A stretch of DNA of 64,000 nucleotides from positions 1,736,001-1,800,000 of the forward strand of contig CP060239.1 in assembly GCA_023898785.1 (NCBI GenBank). The letters run 5' to 3'. Every line of letters begins with the position of its first letter. The first letter of the stretch is position 1. A program made the translations under genes and the position numbers. This document shows positions 42,162-52,300 of this stretch, piece by piece. The notes under the pieces are model-generated. The model had not been told where the DNA came from, did no database searches, and was given only the letters and a program-made list of their open reading frames with translations. This stretch comes from Rhodospirillales bacterium (GTDB taxonomy: Bacteria; Pseudomonadota; Alphaproteobacteria; Micavibrionales; Micavibrionaceae).

Positions 42162-44555
42162 ATGGTGAACAAGACCACGTCCAAACAAACCCTTTCCCTG
42201 ACAAACCGTATGCTTGCCGCATTCGGTCGCGGGTCCTTGATCACAGAAAAAGCCCGCCTTGAAGCCTTTTTAAAAGCTTATCCGGGCGAATATTGCGGCT
42301 GGTCCAGCGACGGCAGTGTTGTTTACTCGCAGAGCTTTTGCGATGTGCTCGGTATCAAATCCATCGACAAACTTATCGATATTCAAGGGCACCTCGCTCC
42401 CAGCGATGCCGCTGCATTGGAAGGGCTGTTCGAACGGCTTGAAAAAAATGCCATTCCTTTTACCACTCATGCAAAAAGCCACGATAAAACCAAAATCTTT
42501 AAAATCACGGGCTCGCAAGGTCAGGATACTGAAAACAAAGATCGCTTTAATATTCTCTGGCTTGAAGATGTTACAGAAAGTTTTAAAACCCGCGAGACTT
42601 TCGAACATGATGCCCAAATCAAAGCCCACCAGCTCGAGCAGCTTCAGGCTGCTTTTCATGCGTTGCCCCAACCACGCTGGCTGCGCGATAAGAACGGTGA
42701 AATTATCTGGATCAATCAAGCCTATAGTGATGCTGCCGGGCTCACCATTTCTACTATTTTAAATGAGCAAAAGGAACTCCCCGCATCCACACGCAAACTC
42801 AAAGACAAAAAAGACGCGTCCCTTCCGCCCGGACCGGAACTGGCCGCCTGCGCTCTTTCCAGCGGTGAAAAACAGGAAACACAGGCCCATATCAATATCG
42901 GCGGCAAACGCCTGCTCATGAAAATCATCGAAATGCCTCTTCCAGAGCTCAATATGACGCTCGGCCTATGCGAAGACATTTCCCGCATCGAAGAACTAGA
43001 AACCGCCCTCAAACGCTATCAGGCCTCCAACATTGAATTGCTCGAACAACTCCGCACTGCTATTGCAATTTACAGCAATGACGCTCGAATCGAATTTTAC
43101 AATTCAGCCTTTTCCCAACTTTGGGGGCTGGAGGATGGCTGGCTAAACACCAAACCCAAGCTTGGCGAGATCATGGAAAAACTGCGCGAAACACGCCGCT
43201 TGCCGGAACAAGCTGATTTTCGCAAATTCAAGCAAAGCTGGCTCGATATGTTCACCTCATTGATAGGGCCGCATGATGAAATGCTCTATCTGCCCGATGG
43301 CAGTGCTTTGCGTATGTTGGTCGTCCCCCATTCCATGGGCGGCATTATGATGACCTTCGAAGATGTCACCAGCCGCCTCGAACTTGAATCCTCTTACAAC
43401 ACCCTTATTGCCGTACAAAAAGAAACGCTTGATAATCTCGGCGAAGCCGTGGCGGTGTATGGCGGCGATGGCCGTCTCAAGCTGTGGAATCCGGCCTTTG
43501 GCCGCCTCTGGAACCTCAATCCAGAAGACCTAGACGGCAAGCCGCATGTCTCCAAAATTGTCGAAAAACTGAGCGGCTTTTTTACCGCCGAAGAATGGCC
43601 GCGGCGCAAAGAAGAACTCACCGCCAAAGCCCTTGACCGCACGATGCATGAAGGCCGTCTCCGGCGCGCAAACGAAACACTGATTGATTTTACCACCGTG
43701 CCCCTGCCGGATGGCGGCGTACTCATCACCTATATCGATGTCACCGACACAGTGCGCGTTGAAAACGCCCTGCGCGAAAAAAATGCTGCGCTCGAAGCTG
43801 CCGAACAGCTCAAACTTGACTTTCTGGCCAATGTCTCCTACCAGCTTCGTACACCGCTCAACGCTATCATGGGTTTTAACGAAATCCTTGATCAGGAATA
43901 TTTCGGCAAGCTCAACGACAAACAAAAGGAATATACCCGCGATACGCGCAAAGCCAGCGAACAGCTTCTCGATCTCATCAATGATATTCTTGATCTGGCA
44001 ACGCTTGAAGCCGGCTATATGACCCTACAACGCAGTGATATCGGCATTTATGACTTCATATCAAATATCCAGAAACGTGTCAGCGATTGGGCTCGCAAAG
44101 CTGAAATCGAAGTCCACATTAAGTGTGCTAAAAATATTGGTAAACTCAGCGCCGATGAAAAACGCCTCAAACAAGCCATCATCAACGTGATTCGCAACGC
44201 TATTAACTTCACGCCCGCTCACGGCGAAATAACACTCTGCGCCAAACGCAAAAAAGAAGGCATAGAATTTACAGTCCAGGATACGGGCATTGGCATCCGC
44301 AAGGAAGACAAACTTCGCATCTTTGAGCCGTTTGAGCGCGCCGGGATTGGTGAAGCCAATTCCAAAAAAGGGCATTCCGGCGCTGGACTGGGTCTTTCAC
44401 TGGTTAAAAACATTGTCGCACTGCACGGCGGCAATGTTAATCTTGAAAGTGCGCAAGGCAAGGGTACTTGCGTTACTCTGTTCATTCCCTTCACATCCAT
44501 CGAAACACCTCTCAAACTCCCGCTCGATAAAGTTAAAAAAGCGGCGAAGAATTGA
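42162..44555 (+). CDS. divL: DivL-type cell-cycle sensor pseudokinase (H-box Tyr)
   Basis: 797 residues: three PAS-like segments (about 45-125, 165-280 and 290-510), HisKA-like dimerisation helices and a HATPase domain. The H-box reads FLANVSYQLRTPLNAI, with Tyr560 where kinases have His, the hallmark of DivL (Tyr550 in Caulobacter). DivL does not act as a histidine kinase but steers CckA and so CtrA, reading DivK. HATPase boxes are intact (NVIRNAINFTP, DTGIGI, GAGLGLSL). No N-terminal membrane segment is clear. Upstream of tsaE-murU-addBA, as in other alphaproteobacteria; the 155-residue gene between them is on the other strand. Confidence 0.88.
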   Translation: MVNKTTSKQTLSLTNRMLAAFGRGSLITEKARLEAFLKAYPGEYCGWSSDGSVVYSQSFCDVLGIKSIDKLIDIQGHLAPSDAAALEGLFERLEKNAIPFTTHAKSHDKTKIFKITGSQGQDTENKDRFNILWLEDVTESFKTRETFEHDAQIKAHQLEQLQAAFHALPQPRWLRDKNGEIIWINQAYSDAAGLTISTILNEQKELPASTRKLKDKKDASLPPGPELAACALSSGEKQETQAHINIGGKRLLMKIIEMPLPELNMTLGLCEDISRIEELETALKRYQASNIELLEQLRTAIAIYSNDARIEFYNSAFSQLWGLEDGWLNTKPKLGEIMEKLRETRRLPEQADFRKFKQSWLDMFTSLIGPHDEMLYLPDGSALRMLVVPHSMGGIMMTFEDVTSRLELESSYNTLIAVQKETLDNLGEAVAVYGGDGRLKLWNPAFGRLWNLNPEDLDGKPHVSKIVEKLSGFFTAEEWPRRKEELTAKALDRTMHEGRLRRANETLIDFTTVPLPDGGVLITYIDVTDTVRVENALREKNAALEAAEQLKLDFLANVSYQLRTPLNAIMGFNEILDQEYFGKLNDKQKEYTRDTRKASEQLLDLINDILDLATLEAGYMTLQRSDIGIYDFISNIQKRVSDWARKAEIEVHIKCAKNIGKLSADEKRLKQAIINVIRNAINFTPAHGEITLCAKRKKEGIEFTVQDTGIGIRKEDKLRIFEPFERAGIGEANSKKGHSGAGLGLSLVKNIVALHGGNVNLESAQGKGTCVTLFIPFTSIETPLKLPLDKVKKAAKN

Positions 44556-44570
44556 AAAGATGTGTACGGT

Positions 44571-45038
44571 CTATTCTGGAGGCTTGCCTGTTGGTGTCCC
44601 ATCCGCTTGAAAACATTCTGCCCAGGTAATCACGCCGCTATCATCGGCGCGGCGTGCACCTCTAATGACAATTTCCTTGCCCGTATCCACGCGGGTTTTA
44701 CACTCAAACACCGGAAAGAGCGTTCGTAGCGTTACAATTAACATCCGGTTGAGGAAAAACGGACCATAAGAACAAAATTCAACGCGATCCGATGCCTCAC
44801 CTGTTTTTTCATCAATCCCTCCGGCCTCATCCAGTCGAAAATTTGAACGATGACGCGCTATAATTCCATCAGGACGCATAAATTGTTCGGTAGCGATGGT
44901 ACCATAGACTTTATAATCCGCAGCATTGCGCACCGCAAAGCAAACAGGCTCTTGAACAATATCAAGATTTTCATTCTGTGCTGCAGCAATCTGCGGCATT
45001 AAAATAAGAAAAACAAAAATGAATAAAGCCCGTCTCAT
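44571..45038 (-). CDS. Secreted protein of unknown function
   Basis: 155 residues, not recognised. Signal peptide cleaved after QIAAA. The mature part is about 135 residues, beta-rich in character, with four cysteines (EPVCFAV, VEFCSYG, VFECKTR, WAECFQA) giving probably two disulfides. The gene interrupts the run from divL to tsaE and is antisense to both. Confidence 0.65.
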   Translation of the reverse strand: MRRALFIFVFLILMPQIAAAQNENLDIVQEPVCFAVRNAADYKVYGTIATEQFMRPDGIIARHRSNFRLDEAGGIDEKTGEASDRVEFCSYGPFFLNRMLIVTLRTLFPVFECKTRVDTGKEIVIRGARRADDSGVITWAECFQADGTPTGKPPE

Positions 45039-45141
45039 AGGGCCATTATATCACGCAAGCAGCTCAAAACCTAATATGAATCCTTATGCGGCGTACGCAA
45101 AAAATATTGCATTTTCAGTTATTTAAACATATACAAAACTT

Positions 45142-45570
45142 ATGAAACACATCAGCGATAATGAAAAAGATACAAGCCGTATCGCTGCCGCTTTGGCCGA
45201 AGATTTACAGCCTGGCAATGTACTTTTGCTGCACGGAACACTCGGCATGGGCAAAACCGTTTTCGCACGCGCGCTCATTCGCGCCCTTACCAACCAGCAC
45301 GATATAGACGTGCCCAGTCCAACATTCACGCTTGTCCAACTCTATGACGGCCTGACCTGCCCGATTTATCATTATGATCTCTACCGCATCGAACACCCGG
45401 ATGAAATTTTCGAGCTTGGCTGGGACGATGCTCTGGCTGATGGCATCACAATCGTCGAATGGCCCGATCGTTTAGGTCCCTACAAACCTCCCCTTTCTCT
45501 GGACATTACCCTTTCGAATGCTGACAATGATCCGAATAAACGAGAGATTCTGATTGAGAAAAACGCATGA
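45142..45570 (+). CDS. tsaE: tRNA threonylcarbamoyladenosine synthesis ATPase TsaE
   Basis: 142 residues. P-loop GTLGMGKT, switch region SPTFTLVQLYDG, and HYDLYRIEHPDEIFELGWDDAL followed by VEWPDRLG, the family signature. TsaE drives the TsaB-TsaD-TsaE complex that makes t6A37 in ANN-reading tRNAs. Its stop codon overlaps the next ATG (ATGA). Confidence 0.95.
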   Translation: MKHISDNEKDTSRIAAALAEDLQPGNVLLLHGTLGMGKTVFARALIRALTNQHDIDVPSPTFTLVQLYDGLTCPIYHYDLYRIEHPDEIFELGWDDALADGITIVEWPDRLGPYKPPLSLDITLSNADNDPNKREILIEKNA

Positions 45571-46301
45571 CTACAGCCGCTAAGTCCATGTCCGATAGAG
45601 CGTTTATCCTGGCCGCAGGGTTCGGCAAACGCCTGCGTCCCTACACCAACGATATTCCAAAGCCGATGGTCGAAGTGGGCAACGGTGCAATGATTGATCA
45701 GGCTCTCGATAAACTCGGCGCTATCGGCATCAGGTCCTGCGTCATCAATACCCATTACAAGGCTGAAATTCTCCAGCGCCATCTGCAAACAAGGCGCAGG
45801 CCTGAAGTCATTCTCTCTCACGAACCGGATCTGCTCGACACCGGCGGCGGCATCAAAGCGGCCATCAGCCATTTCGATGCCCCGTTTCTTGTTCTCAGTG
45901 GCGATTCCGTATGGGAAGATGCTCCCGGCCAAAATACTCTCGAAACACTAGCCGCATATTGGGATCCGGCGCGCATGGACATCCTCATACTGCTTCAGGC
46001 GATCGAAACCATGACCCTTACCCACGCGCTGGGTGATTATGATCTGGACGAAGATGGTCACGCTCATCGCTCCATCAATAAAACCGGACGTTATATGTGG
46101 ACAAGCATTCGCATCAATGCCCCGGAAATCTTCGGAAACGCCCCAGACGGGCCTTTTTCATATCTGGATTTACTCGACACCGCCCAGGCAAAGGGGCGCC
46201 TCTACGGCCTTGTCCATCACGGCGAATGGCATCATATCTCTACGCCTGCAGATCTCGATGCTGTCAATGCCGCCCTGAAAACCAGATCCGGTCAATCATG
46301 A
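45567..46301 (+). CDS. murU: N-acetylmuramate 1-phosphate uridylyltransferase (MurU-like)
   Basis: 244 residues. The nucleotidyltransferase signature AFILAAGFGKRLRPYTNDIPKPMVEVG, the metal Asp in LVLSGDSVWED, and a C-terminal WHHISTPADL segment fit MurU. MurU with AmgK recycles peptidoglycan MurNAc into UDP-MurNAc, bypassing fosfomycin-sensitive synthesis. In most alphaproteobacteria amgK lies between tsaE and murU; here tsaE overlaps murU by four bases and amgK is missing from this position. The kinase may be elsewhere or the pathway altered. Confidence 0.85.
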   Translation: MTTAAKSMSDRAFILAAGFGKRLRPYTNDIPKPMVEVGNGAMIDQALDKLGAIGIRSCVINTHYKAEILQRHLQTRRRPEVILSHEPDLLDTGGGIKAAISHFDAPFLVLSGDSVWEDAPGQNTLETLAAYWDPARMDILILLQAIETMTLTHALGDYDLDEDGHAHRSINKTGRYMWTSIRINAPEIFGNAPDGPFSYLDLLDTAQAKGRLYGLVHHGEWHHISTPADLDAVNAALKTRSGQS

Positions 46302-49300
46302 ATGCTCTAAATGCGCCAGCTAAAAATATCACCACCATTTCCGCCGGGCAGCCCTTTTCTCGCCTGCTGGCTGACCGTCTGCTCGAAGACTACGCTGGTC
46401 GCGAAGAAAGCTTAAGCCAAACACTTATCTTGCTGCCTACTCGCCGCGCCTGCCGCGTCCTGCAAGACAGCTTTCTAGCCCTAAGAGAAGCCAAACCGCT
46501 TATTCTGCCGCGTATGCAACCCCTTGGCGATCTTGATGAAGAAGAGCTTTCCCTGTCCATCACCGGTCAAACCGGCCAAGATCACGCCTGGTCCTTGCCT
46601 GCCGCTCTTCCCGACTTGCAGCGTCAAATCCTGCTGGCAAAACTCATTCGCCAGATCCATACTGACGATAGCCTCTACAGCGCTTCGCATGAACAAACCC
46701 TGAAGCTGGCGCAGGCGCTTGGGATGTTTATGGATCACGTCTATACTGAAAATCTCGATATGGCCGATCTGGCTAATCTTGTGCCCGAAGACTTCGCCGA
46801 GCATTGGCAAATCACTCTAAAGTTTCTTGAAATTCTGAGCGAGCACTGGCCAAAAATTCTTGCTGAAAAAGGCGTTATTGACCAAGCTGACCGACGAAAC
46901 CGCCTCATTCTTGCACTGGCCAAACACTGGCAAGCTTGTCCGCCGAAAACGCCCGTTATAGGCGCAGGCTCGACCGGCTCTATTCCTGCAACAGCGCGAT
47001 TGCTCTCTGTCATTGCCGAGTTGCCAGAAGGTGAGGTCATTCTACCCGGCTTTGACCTGGATCTCGATGAAGACAGCTGGAACGCTCTTGGCGAAACCCA
47101 CCCGCAATTTGGTTTTAAACAGCTTCTCGGGCGTATGAAAATTGATCGCGAAACGGTAAAGCCCTTTAAAAACGTGCAAAACAACCCGCACAATAATAAC
47201 CGTCAAATCCTTGCCAGGCAGCTCATGCGCCCTGCCGAAACCGCACAGCGTTGGGCCGAGATTGCTGAGTGCGCGCAAAGCTCCGCTGCGCTGAAAAACG
47301 CGCTGGATGATCTTTCTCTCATCTCCTGCCAACATTTACGCGAAGAAGCCGACGTCATAGCTCTGCTCATGCGGCAAACGCTGGAAACACCGGACAAAAC
47401 GGCCTGTCTTATCACGCCTGATCGTGAACTCGCCGCTCGCGTTGCCGCTTCTTGCCAACGTTGGAATATCACAATCGACGATTCAGCCGGCCAAAATCTC
47501 CGCCATTTACCTATCGGCATATTCATACTCGCTGTTCTGGAAGCTATAAGCGAAGATTTTTCTCCCATCGCGCTGCTTAGTCTGCTTAAACAAGGCTTTT
47601 GCCAGATGGGTAAAAACGTACAGGCGCATGTCTGCCAAACCACAGCGTTAGACTTTGTCCTGCGTGGCAATAAACCGTCTGCGGGTTTTACGGGCCTAAA
47701 AAAGCATATTGAAAAACAAGAGAGTTTGGACGAAAACCTCAAAGCCGAAGTGCTGGGCCTCTTGTCTGAACTCGAAGACATATTCACGCCTCTTCTTGCG
47801 CTGCAAGCTGAGCCGAAAACATTCAGGCAAATCCTGCAAACTCATCTGCATATATGTGAATCTTTATGCGCCAGTGAAGACCGGGAAGGCGCACAAAATC
47901 TCTGGCACGGCGAAATTGGCCGCCATGCCAGCCGCTTTTTCAGCGAATTATTTGACCATGCTCACGCGCTGGACACACTAAATTTGCGCGATTATGCTGC
48001 AGTGCTCGCACATTTCATGAACCAAACCCAGATCCGCCCGGCCTTTGGCACCCACCCGCGCTTGCAAATTCTCGGCACATTGGAAGCTCGCCTGATTGAT
48101 GCTGATCTGGTCATTCTTGGTGGCCTCAATGAAGGTGTATGGCCGCCTGAACCGGCTACTGATCCATGGATGTCCCGGCCTATGCGCAAAGAATTCGGCC
48201 TGCCCGCACCTGAACGCGGCATCGGCCTGGCCGCCCATGATTTCGTACAAGGCCTGTGCGCTCCTTGTGTTATCCTCACCCGCGCCGAAAAACAAGATGG
48301 TGCGCCTACCGTCCCTTCGCGCTGGTTGCAACGACTGGAAGCCGTCCTGCATGCAGCAAATCTTGAAACCCCGCAAGGCGGTAATATTCTGCACTGGGCA
48401 AGATTGCTGGATCACACAAGCGAAGTGAAACCGATTGACATGCCTTCTCCTTGTCCTCCTGTCGAGATGCGCCCGCGCCATCTTTCCGTCACAAAAATTG
48501 AAACCTGGCTGCGCGATCCTTATGCAATCTATGCCCGCTACATCCTTGGTCTCAAAATCCTCGATCCGCTTGAAAAACCTGTCGATGTGGCCCAGCGCGG
48601 TCAACTCCTTCATAAAATCCTCGAACGCTACGTTCTTGAAACGCGCGATGCTCTGCCCGATGGTAGCGCCGCTCTCGCCTTGAAAATTGCTCGCGAAGAA
48701 ATAGACCGGCGCGGCGATGATCCGCATCTGTGGAGTTTCTGGTGGCCGCGCTTTGCAAAGACGGCCCAGTGGCTGGATTCTCACGAGCGCGGCTTGCGTG
48801 AAGCTACCCGTAATCTGGCTGTCGAAGCTCGCGGTGAAATCGACATCAAAGCGCCGGGCGGCGATTTTAATCTCACCGCTATTGCCGATCGCATAGACCT
48901 GCTTCCGGATGGCAAAGCCGCGCTGATAGACTATAAATCCGGCGGCACATACAGCGCCAAAGCCATCGAAAATGGCACCCTGCCGCAACTCCCGCTTGAA
49001 GCCCTTATTCTCGAAAAAGGCGGATTCAAAAACCTGAAACCATATGTAACCGGCTCACTACAATACTGGGTTCTCAATGGCACAGGCGACGGCGCGAAGC
49101 TCACAATCTATGACAATGCTTTAGATGAACTCGTAAAACGAACCGCCGAGAACCTTACCGCGCTCATTACCAGTTACGATAACCCTGATAGGGCCTATCT
49201 ATGTCAGCCCCGCCCGGATCAGGCTCCGCGCTTTAATGATTATGAACATTTCGAACGCGTTAAGGAATGGGCAATCAGCGCTGACTCTGAAGAAACGGAG

Positions 49301-49309
49301 GCCGCATGA
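46298..49309 (+). CDS. addB: Double-strand break repair nuclease subunit AddB
   Basis: 1003 residues from ATG 46298, which overlaps the murU stop (ATGA); a longer frame open to 46097 lies within murU and is not needed. N-terminal helicase-like fold with TLILLPTRRACRVLQDSF (degenerate P-loop) and the C-terminal RecB-type nuclease with RIDLLPDGKAALIDYKSG (D...DxK). Alphaproteobacterial AddB lacks the active ATPase of Firmicute forms. It works with AddA to resect breaks for RecA. The addA ATG overlaps its stop. Confidence 0.93.
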   Translation: MNALNAPAKNITTISAGQPFSRLLADRLLEDYAGREESLSQTLILLPTRRACRVLQDSFLALREAKPLILPRMQPLGDLDEEELSLSITGQTGQDHAWSLPAALPDLQRQILLAKLIRQIHTDDSLYSASHEQTLKLAQALGMFMDHVYTENLDMADLANLVPEDFAEHWQITLKFLEILSEHWPKILAEKGVIDQADRRNRLILALAKHWQACPPKTPVIGAGSTGSIPATARLLSVIAELPEGEVILPGFDLDLDEDSWNALGETHPQFGFKQLLGRMKIDRETVKPFKNVQNNPHNNNRQILARQLMRPAETAQRWAEIAECAQSSAALKNALDDLSLISCQHLREEADVIALLMRQTLETPDKTACLITPDRELAARVAASCQRWNITIDDSAGQNLRHLPIGIFILAVLEAISEDFSPIALLSLLKQGFCQMGKNVQAHVCQTTALDFVLRGNKPSAGFTGLKKHIEKQESLDENLKAEVLGLLSELEDIFTPLLALQAEPKTFRQILQTHLHICESLCASEDREGAQNLWHGEIGRHASRFFSELFDHAHALDTLNLRDYAAVLAHFMNQTQIRPAFGTHPRLQILGTLEARLIDADLVILGGLNEGVWPPEPATDPWMSRPMRKEFGLPAPERGIGLAAHDFVQGLCAPCVILTRAEKQDGAPTVPSRWLQRLEAVLHAANLETPQGGNILHWARLLDHTSEVKPIDMPSPCPPVEMRPRHLSVTKIETWLRDPYAIYARYILGLKILDPLEKPVDVAQRGQLLHKILERYVLETRDALPDGSAALALKIAREEIDRRGDDPHLWSFWWPRFAKTAQWLDSHERGLREATRNLAVEARGEIDIKAPGGDFNLTAIADRIDLLPDGKAALIDYKSGGTYSAKAIENGTLPQLPLEALILEKGGFKNLKPYVTGSLQYWVLNGTGDGAKLTIYDNALDELVKRTAENLTALITSYDNPDRAYLCQPRPDQAPRFNDYEHFERVKEWAISADSEETEAA

Positions 49310-52300
49310 GCGCGCAGGTCGCACCCAGGAAACAAACCGAAACCGTTCGTGAAGTCGAACCCAATGTTTTGCAACGCAGGGCTTCACGCCCCGACGCCTC
49401 AGTCTGGGTCAGCGCCTCAGCCGGAACCGGCAAAACCAAGGTTCTGACCGATCGTGTTTTGCGCTTGCTTTTGCCGCGTGAAGAACGCCCCGGCCAGATT
49501 ATCCCCGGCGCCCCGGCTCATAAAATCCTGTGCCTCACCTTCACCAAGGCCGCAGCCAGCGAAATGGCCCTGCGCATCTCAAAAACCCTCAGCGCATGGG
49601 CTATCATGCCGCTTGATGGACCGGAAGGCACAAAAACCCTGTATGCCGAATTGCGCGGTCTTCTGGGCCGTGCGCCCAGTACAATCGAAATCAAAGCCGC
49701 ACGCAAACTTTTTGCCGACACAATCGATGTGCCTGGCGGTCTCAAAATCATGACCATCCATGCCTTTTGCCAGTCGATCCTCGGCCGTTTCCCCCTTGAA
49801 GCCGGTATCAACCCGCACCTCACCATTCTTGAAGATTCCGCCAGTGAAGCGCTTTTAACAGCCGCGCGCAACCGCGCCTTCGCCAACGCCGAAAAACAAC
49901 CCGGCTCAGAACTCGGACAAGCCCTTGAGCGCATCGCTGCCACCATCAACGAAGATCAGTTCCTCAGCCTGCTCAATGATATTACTCGTGAACGTCGTCA
50001 ACTTGCGCGCCTGAAAGCCCGTTATTTTGACCTTGAGGGTCTCTACAGCGCTCTATGCGTACATTTGGGCATTGCCCCTCATACAACGCCTCAAAATCTT
50101 CTCAACGATGCCTGTAGCGACGAATCCTTTAACGCTAATGCGCTGCGCAGTGCAGCGCTGACCATGCAAAAGGGCAAAGGCCAGGACCAAACTAACGCCG
50201 AAATCATCTTTAACTGGCTTGCCGCCTCTACAGAGCAACGCATGCAGGACTTTTCCCTGTATCAAAGCGCCTTCCTGAAAAAATCCGACGGGCAGATTAA
50301 AGCCCGGCTGGCGCTAAAAAACAGCATTGAGGCCAACCCCGAAATCCTTGACATTCTCACCCGCGAGGGAGAGCGCCTCATCGCCCTGAAAGACGCTATG
50401 GCCGCCAGCTCCAGCGCTGCACTTACCCGTGATATTCTGATTTTAGGGGAAAGTATTTTAGACGAATATGAAATTCTCAAAACCGGCCAGGGCGCGCTTG
50501 ATTTCGATGATCTCATTCTGAAAACCCTCGACCTGCTTAGAGGTAAAAGCATGGGGCTAAACGCTGTCAACGCTGGAAGTTGGGTCCATTACAAACTCGA
50601 CCAGGGTCTTGACCATATCTTGATCGACGAAGCCCAGGACACCAATCCAGAACAATGGCAAATCATAGAAGCTCTTTGTGACGAGTTCTACAGCAATGCT
50701 CCTGATAACAATATGACACGAACCGTATTTACGGTGGGTGATGAAAAGCAATCTATATACAGCTTCCAGCGCGCTTCTCCCGAAGAATTCGCCCGCATGC
50801 AAAGCGATTTCGAACGTAAAACCAAAAATGCGCTGCAAACATGGGACAGCGTCCCCATGAACATCTCATTCCGCTCTACCAGCAGTGTTCTAAACGCTGT
50901 CGATTCGGTTTTCGCCGCTGCACACACTCGCAAAGGTCTCAGCGCCCTGCCTATTGAGCACACAGCCTTTCGCCGCGGCCAGGCTGGCCTTGTCGAACTT
51001 TGGCCCCTCTTTGAGAGCGACGAGTGCGGCCAGACAGATCTCTGGACTCCGCTTACCAGCGCTGAAGAAGCTCAAACTGGTCGCAAAAAACTCAGCGTTC
51101 ATATCGCTAAAACCATCAAAACATGGTTAAGCACCCAAGAAATACTCCCCTCAAAAGCGTGTCCCATCCGCCCCGGGGATATTATGATTCTGGTGCGTAC
51201 CCGCTCAAACCTTGTAAACCAGATCGCTTACGAGCTCAAAAACCTGAATGTTCCTGTCAGCGGTCTGGACCGCATGGTTTTGTCTCAGGAACTTGCCGTA
51301 CAAGATCTGCTGGCGGCGGCAGAATGCGCGCTCCAGCCTCTGGATGACCTGACGCTTGCCAGTGTTCTTAAATCTCCGCTCATCGGCCTCAATGAAGACG
51401 AAATCTTCAACCTCAGCGCCTACCGCGGCAAAAAAAGCCTCTGGGAAAGTTTGCAAGCCAGCGATCATCAGAAAATCACCGCCTATTTAAAAAACCTGCT
51501 TACCTTGTCAAAAAAGACAACGCCATTCGAATTTTTCTCCCACATTCTTCAATCCCCCTGCCCGACAGACACAATCAGCGCTCGGCGTGCCATCATGCGG
51601 CGTTTAGGAAAGGATACTCTCGATCCCCTCGACGAACTCTTAAGTCTCGCACGCACGGTTGAAAAACAATCCCCGCCCTCTTTGCAAAAATTCATCCATG
51701 ACAGACGTGCCAGCCATCAGGAAATCAAACGCGAGCATCACAGCGATAACGGCGAAACTGACGGCGAAGTGCGTATCATGACCATCCACGGCTCCAAAGG
51801 CCTGCAGGCCCCCATTGTTATCCTGCCCGATACGATCACCAGCGCGGCGAAAGAGGCTGCCCGTGCTGAAAAACGCCTGCTCTGGCCAAACCAGACCGGC
51901 CTTAACCTGCCGCTATGGTCTCCACGCAAAGAATGCGATTACCAGGCCTATCGTGAAGCCATGGGCGCGCTTAACCAGCGTCTTGACGAAGAATATCGCC
52001 GCTTGCTCTATGTCGCCATGACCCGCGCCGAAGACCGCCTTTATATTGGCGGTGCGCTGGGCAAAAGCCAAAGCCCTGAAAAATTGCCCGGTGGTTGCTG
52101 GTACGATCTTATTGCGCAAGGCCTGCAAAACCTCGAAGATATCGAAGACCTGAAAAACGGCGGTTTGCGCCTGACCAATCCGCAGATTCATGAACCGGAA
52201 AAACCCAAAGTACCGGGAAAAACCGCTCCACTGATAGAGCCTACGCCACAATGGCTGCACACACATCCGCCATCAGAAAGTCAGACAACAACCATTATCC

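Noticed and set aside
46097..46297. 67-residue extension ahead of addB
   Set aside because: Lies wholly inside murU in another frame; ATG 46298 overlaps the murU stop, the usual operon arrangement.
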